Part shown: positions 58,881 to 64,000 of the stretch, one piece after another
Numbering within the stretch: position 1 is the stretch's first letter
How the letters are laid out: every line of letters begins with the position of its first letter
Assembly: GCA_963678705.1 (NCBI GenBank)
Contig: OY783208.1
Span: 1,736,001 to 1,800,000 of the forward strand
DNA from: Panorpa germanica
Lineage: Eukaryota > Arthropoda > Insecta > Mecoptera > Panorpidae
Length of the DNA: 64,000 nt
Reading direction: 5' to 3'
Position numbers and translations under genes: made by a program
The notes under the pieces: generated by a model
What the model was told of the DNA's origin: nothing
Seen by the model: the letters and a program-made list of their open reading frames with translations, nothing else
The model's database searches: none

Positions 58881-59430
58881 ACCTACAATGCTCTACACAT
58901 ACTCTACGCAGAAGATAGGTTTGCAACCTTATCGTTTTGAACTAGCGTGACTATATTCCTTGGTAAGAATTTTTCGAGAGTGGGGATAAATAGATGTAGT
59001 GGGGGAACCGAAAGTATAAGTAATGACAACGTTTCAGTGAGTAAGTAGAGGAGGAAGGGTGAAGTGTGAGAGGGGGTACTAGTTGTAGAGTTCTAAGTGC
59101 ACATGCACCCATCCTACGAATGAAAAACAAGCATCTGGGAAAAATACTACTGAAAACAAATTCTATGTTTTTTAGTGTTAAATTTTAGGCCCTCCGCACA
59201 CGAACATGGTTGCAAACCTTAGCCCAAATCTGCCCGAAGCGAATGTGATTACAACTGTGTTGTTAATAAGAGATCGAACGTGTATACGAGTGAGATAAAA
59301 GACGACGAAAGGCATACGAGTCGACTGATTGCAAACTAAACACGAAACAAAGTTTTCAACGAAAACGAGCTCGAGCCATGTCGAGCCGTGTATCGTGACT
59401 CTATAGAATTTTTAACAATAGCAATTTCAT
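58881..59430. other. Intergenic
   Basis: Contains a G/A-rich tract (59046-59080) resembling 52540-52570 and 63615-63650. No gene was seen. Confidence 0.4.
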
Positions 59431-59905
59431 TGAGATGAAAGTGAAATTATCTTCATATGAAATTTTTAATATAATCAAAAAATTAAACTTCAATTTGAGA
59501 AACCAAGATTTCATTAACAAAAGTCAGTTAAAAGGAAGAGATTATTATATGTTACATCCAAATTTAAGTAAGAAAAGATGGTTTAGAAATGAGCCCCGCA
59601 AAATGATATCAACTATAATCAGAATCAAAAGTAATCATTGTAAAACTCACCTGTCCAGCTCACCTGTACAAAATTAATATTAAATCTGACGATAGATGTC
59701 AATGTGGTGAAAAAGGAACTTTGGATCATATTATATTTGAATGCATAAATTATAGTTTAGAAAGATCTAAATTCAATAGTGAAATATTAGATGTGATTAA
59801 AACTTTTCCTGTTAATACTAAATTTTTGTTAAGTGATTCAAAATTAATTAGTGAATTATTTAAGTATTTAGAAATTTGTAAAATTGAATTATAAATTATA
59901 AATTC
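59431..59905 (+). pseudogene. LINE C-terminal tail, 5' truncated, frameshifted (copy 3)
   Basis: Starts TTGAGATGAAAGTGAAATTA and carries the same frame-breaking CACCTGTCCAGCTCACCTGT segment as the other two copies. It then has the C-Q-C-G...H-I-I-F-E-C knuckle frame and ends near [12 protein letters not shown]. Its left edge coincides with that of copy 2 to within a few bases. Confidence 0.85.
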
Positions 59906-60299
59906 TTTAAAATATTATTGAATAAAAGTAAAGGACGAGGCCTTAAGAACGTATATTTTAATTTATCCACATGATAAAAGGGTGTGGGCGCAAGGGAAGC
60001 GTCAGCAGTTAATACGGTGGGATGGGTGGGTCATAAAATGCACCCTCTTAAGTTAAACCCTGTGTTCATCGATCCGTCTGACACGGGATGCACCCCCGAC
60101 TGTCCAATGACTCTAAATGTGTAATCCATTTTATCCTCCAGACACTTGGGGAGAAACTGCATCTGAATATATGCAAAGAAGGACTTCAATTTATCAATAA
60201 TTTTCTTGGGCGAAACGGTGGAACAATTTGGACGTCTACACCACAAACTCTTTTGTAGAAAACTACGAATTTAAATTTAGTAAAAACTGTAAATTATAT
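59906..60299. other. Intergenic with an unclassified minus-strand open frame
   Basis: The frame 60031-60246 (minus) encodes about 71 residues (with K-K-I-I-D-K-L-K and F-L-P-K-C-L-E-D-K) without a proper ATG. It has more balanced codon use than its surroundings and could be an exon or a transposon ORF piece. I do not recognise it. Confidence 0.3.
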
Positions 60300-60405
60300 T
60301 CAAAGAAATCAGTGGAAGAAAGCTTAAAATGTAGATACGTTATTCATCTAACTAATTGCAGCTTTAGATTTTGATTCGCGTTTATAGTTACTTACATAAA
60401 ACGAT
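60300..60405. mobile_element. TTAA-2 MITE arm fragment
   Basis: TCAGTGGAAGAAAGCTTAAA to ACATAAAACGATTTAAA, cut off by the TTAA-1 element that begins at its TTTAAA. Confidence 0.87.
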
Positions 60406-61166
60406 TTAAAGAGGAACAGGACATTAACGTAAATGATGAAAACGTTGTGAAATTTGGAGGGTCGATACAAATAGTTAAAATACATGCTGTCTCAAAATTT
60501 TAGAGACCTAGGGTTCATAGTTTTCTTTTTATACATGATTAAAAATAGTCATTTTCCATACAAATCATAATTTTTAGCTCAATTTCACCACATAATATAA
60601 CTTTTAACTATAAAAAAATGGTGACACGGCTTTCAAAAACTAGGTGTATATAAAAGAATCTTTTCTGTAACTATTGCAAAAAGAAAATTATCAAAAGGAC
60701 ACCTATTTACGAAAATATTTAAATACAACCTTAAAGAAACAGTAAATGTAGGTTATAAGCCGGCAACGTTGCAAATGCCAATTTGAGCGGGAAATTCAAA
60801 ATCGGAGTAAATGTTATATAAAATATAACAATTTATTGGTCAAAGAACCAAATCACGCATGCGTCAACACACGTAAATTTACAGCGTTGCAAAATTTATT
60901 ATTCCTTTTTCAAAATATTTAATTTGAATTTAAATTGAATTAATATAAATTTGATATTAATTATAGGTAATTTTTCATTTATTAAACTATTATATGCATA
61001 AAAAATCATTTTAACAAACAAAAAGCAGTTTAATAGGGAATTGAAAAATTCATTTTCAAAGGTACAGTCCCAATATTTGCTCGTCCGTCATGTACTTCGT
61101 ATTTTGCATTTCGTATTACCGAGAGATAAACTTTTTGCATTGACGGTATGTCCTGTATCTCCTTAA
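60406..61166. mobile_element. TTAA-1 element, complete copy, reverse orientation
   Basis: TTAAAGAGGAACAGGACATTAACGT at 60406 (one end diverged) to GACGGTATGTCCTGTATCTCCTTAA at 61166. Inserted at the TTTAAA inside the TTAA-2 arm, so it is younger than that copy. Confidence 0.9.
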
Positions 61167-61635
61167 TGATGTTTATAATGTTAATTTTCTGTGATTGGTC
61201 AAACACTTTAAAGTTATGACATGCAATCGTCGTAATACAACGTGAACCTTTCCAAATACTAAGACGTCTAACTCCCAAAATATTTGCATTTTTATTCCAA
61301 CAAAGAAAAGTAATTAAAAATGTTGAACAAAAACTGCATATTGCTTGTAGAAAAGAATACAAAAGAATAAAACCCTTTTGTCTTCTTCATTGGTTTGAAA
61401 TGAATGCAGAATTCAGCAGACAAGATGGATCATCTTTCAGAGTTGGAATTCGAGAAAAGCAAACAAAAAACAACAATGGGAAGCAAAAGAAAACTTACAA
61501 ATGAAAATGTATCCTATAGTGTTGACAATCTGCACAAAATAGGGCACGGTAAGAATTCCAAGTTTATTTATTTCTTGAACGATAGGAAGAGGAAGCAACC
61601 AAAGGAATAATGTCCCACCAAGATCATGGGTGACA
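61167..61635. other. Sequence upstream of a LINE fragment
   Basis: A 68-codon open frame (61404-61610, plus; Lys/Asn-rich) may be unrelated. No family was recognised. Confidence 0.35.
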
Positions 61636-61794
61636 AGTTTGTGGTACATCAGCTACTCTAACATTGAAATCTTACAAAGATTCCAATCTAAGACATTACG
61701 CGTGATTGTAGACGCATCGTGGTGTATTACAAACGAAAGACTGCACCACGATCTTGCCGTGCCTACAGTGAGACAAGAAATTAACGAGTTGTGA
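61636..61794 (+). pseudogene. Jockey-type LINE reverse transcriptase, C-terminal fragment
   Basis: S-L-W-Y-I-S-Y-S-N-I-E-I-L-Q-R-F-Q-S-K is followed by L-R-V-I, N-E-R-L-H-H-D-L and P-T-V-R-Q-E-I-N-E-L-stop. This corresponds to the conserved end of jockey-like ORF2 (S-N-I-x-I-x-Q-R-F-Q-x-K; L-H-x-D-L; P-T-V). Only ~52 codons remain. It belongs to a different LINE lineage from the RNase H-bearing copies above. Confidence 0.82.
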
Positions 61795-62573
61795 ATGGAA
61801 AACAAGACTTCTACTGCCTTCTTATTTCATTTCAAGTGACTTTTGTATTTATATAGTGAGCTAATTATATTTGGGAAAGAACGTTCTTCCGCTGACTTCT
61901 ATCTTTGTTCTGCTCCATTAACTTCCGCCAGCATTTTAGGAGTTTTTTTATTCCTCTTCTAATACATTTACTCCATTTAGTTTCTATATTATCTATTCTT
62001 ACAGCGGCAAAATGATTTCTAGTCCAGCTTAACTTTTTATATGGGGTGTGTTGGAAAGGTATCGAGAATTTGTAATTAAAAAGAGCAGCGGTAATTATTT
62101 TATAAAAATCTTTTTTCCCGTAAATTGGTAGAACTGTCCTTAATTACTATGCCACATTTTAGCAAAATCGGTCGACCCGTTTGTTAACAGTAACTAATTG
62201 AATCAGTTGACTTCAGTTGTGTGGCGAATTTTTGCTTACTGGGTTTAATCGAGGAAAAACGGGTAACCCGGGGCGGCAATTTTAGTTACGGGAACATAAA
62301 GAAGTCATATGGTGTCAGATCTGGTATTTATTGCGATTTTGGCGTTAAATTTGGTCACAACTATCGCACTATGTCAAGATGATTTGTCTTCCCCAAATTT
62401 TAACATTTCTGACGGATTCTCTTACACAAACGCTGCAAATACGGTCAACTAGTGACTGTATGTTGTTCTGGAATGAATTCATGATGCATTAAACCACGAA
62501 TATTGAATAAAACAATGAGCATCACCTTAACTTTTAAGCGATGACGTGATTTTGATGAAAATAATTTAACAAT
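61795..62573. other. Intergenic
   Basis: I see no gene or named repeat. Confidence 0.35.
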
Positions 62574-63204
62574 GGGCTTGTGTCCTATGTCTTAATTTCT
62601 ATAAAAGTGTACTACATATTGATAAAGTGGGTTACTAGAACCTCAAATGTTCAATTATTTGTTAATAACTCCTTATATGTTAAGAGATATTAACAATTAA
62701 AAATGTCATTTTGTCTCTTTAATTATTAAAGGGATTCAACGTTGTACACATTCCAAGTGCGTGTGACATCACAATCCTTGTGTAAGGCTACCAACCTTAC
62801 AGATCATAAATCTCTGCTATATGTATTTATATATTAAAATACCAAATATTATTTACAGCTATTTCAAGGAACAATCAAGTTTTAATATTATGTCTGCCGT
62901 AACAGGGATAAATAAAATAAAAACTTATTATTCTTTGACTTGACTTGATTATTTTACTACCAACAGCTACAGAACATTACCACAGCACTGACCTACTCAA
63001 CAAATAACTGACGTTGCAATGCATTTCACGTCATACAAATATAGCCGACCATTTCTAGCGCTAAAACTACAATTCAAACTTTTAATTGCTATATCCCGTC
63101 AACATTTAGATATTTAATAAAATAGACACGCCAATACACATTTATTAACATCAAGTTCAATCAACAATTGAAAAATCGACCACTAAAAAATGAGGACACA
63201 AGCC
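62574..63204. mobile_element. Family A element, copy 14, complete
   Basis: GGGCTTGTGTCCTATGTC to GAGGACACAAGCC, 631 bp. It contains a ~15-bp insertion CTTGTGTAAGGCTACC near 62777. Confidence 0.92.
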
Positions 63205-63768
63205 TCATTTTTAAATCACAAATCCGTGTGCTATCGTTTTAAATTTCGCACCGTTTTTTAACTATCAACATACATCTGTCATTGCGGTGACATTTGGCAG
63301 ATATTGTGTTTCTTTACTAACCTCAGAGTTTGTACTTTAGATTAAAATAAAAATATCACTAATTTTCACGAAAATATTGCGTTTTTCTGTTGATTTAAAA
63401 TCAGCACTCTTGTTGAATTTTTTTTTACATATCGGACAAATTGAGCCGCTGTATTGAAAAGTGGTATAACCTCTTATCATTCCTTTAACATTGAATCCTT
63501 ATCAGGCGAATTTTAAATACAAGGAACTCGATGTTATTAAACAGCGCCTCTTTTGGCATAAAATGGAAACTCTGCAACTGTTAGTATTATTGAAAAAATG
63601 TGTGAGTGATACCGACGGGGTAAGGTGAAAGGAGGGGGAGAGGAGAAAAAAGTATCTACTAGATATTTATAAAAATTCAATTGACTAAAAAATATAATAT
63701 TCACGGTTACTCATGCGGCGACTAGCTGCGGACGTGACGTATGATTGTGATGATATTTTTAATAAAAA
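63205..63768. other. Intergenic
   Basis: G/A-rich tract at 63622-63650; CATGCGGCGACTAGCTGCGG at ~63711 matches ~53500 upstream of repeat R copy 2, so the R unit probably extends left. No gene was seen. Confidence 0.4.
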
Positions 63769-64000
63769 TGTCAATTATTTTAGTGATTTCTTCGTTCCAC
63801 ATACTATTTGTATTATTTGAATCGAAAGCTTGATGTTTTCTGAACCATATTCAATTGAAATAATAATTTTCTCCATTAGATACTTACATGAAATTTTCAA
63901 TCAAATGCACAAGTTAATGAAATTAGTTTTTAAAACTAATTATTTCCTTAAAATTTTCGGAAACCTACCCTTATTTAATTGTTTTATTAATTATTGACCA
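63769..64000. repeat. Repeat R copy 3 (runs off the window)
   Basis: Nearly identical to 53598-53835 through TACCCTTATTTAATTGTTTT. It continues past the window end. Confidence 0.87.

Overview
This window is AT-rich nuclear DNA from an insect. The evidence is spliced genes with GT-AG introns whose products have animal families (TFIIB, TM9SF4, a BCAR3/NSP-type SH2 protein, a C1orf198 homologue), plus two typically insect genes: a six-cysteine odorant-binding protein and a secreted serine protease homologue. The order of insect cannot be fixed from the sequence alone. No bacterial operon, CRISPR array, tRNA or rRNA gene was recognised.

Layout. 1-831 (+): 3' end of a C2H2 zinc-finger gene. 2040-4335: inverted array of ~147-bp repeats. 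4491-6928 (+): catalytically dead serine protease homologue, 3 exons. 8401-9111 (+): single-exon C1orf198/DUF4706 homologue. 10404-11736 (-): odorant-binding protein, 2 exons. 13199-14261: hAT transposon remnant with a perfect 8-bp target duplication. 17893-22673 (-): complete TFIIB, 6 exons, 314 aa. 23990-34764 (+): complete TM9SF4, about 9 coding exons, about 625 aa. 40356-46147 (-): BCAR3-like adaptor, 7 exons. 48451-49343 (+): broken THAP-domain gene, probably transposon-derived. The rest, from about 49.3 kb to the end, is repeats with no recognisable host gene.

Mobile DNA dominates the non-coding sequence and several introns. The families I could delimit are: (A) a ~600-bp element with GGGCTTGTGTCCT ends, at least 14 copies; (TTAA-1, -2, -3) three unrelated-looking elements that all sit between TTAA duplications; (H) Helitron-like elements with a terminal hairpin and CTAG 3' end; a second short CTAG-ended element; a TTA-flanked Harbinger-like MITE; an internally deleted mariner; a fold-back element with a ~10-bp target duplication and nine 64-bp tandem repeats; and LINE tails that share one frameshift. 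Many are nested, so a relative order of insertion can be read.

The host genes are unrelated in function (transcription initiation, endomembrane protein sorting, Cas-family signalling, chemosensation, extracellular protease-like scaffold), so no pathway-level cluster is proposed. No convincing new molecular system was found. The most unusual items are the fold-back element with a minisatellite expanded inside one arm, the LINE tails with a shared defect, the inverted satellite array, and the dense family A insertions. Exon joins were derived by hand from splice signals, reading phase and remembered family sequences, without transcript data.
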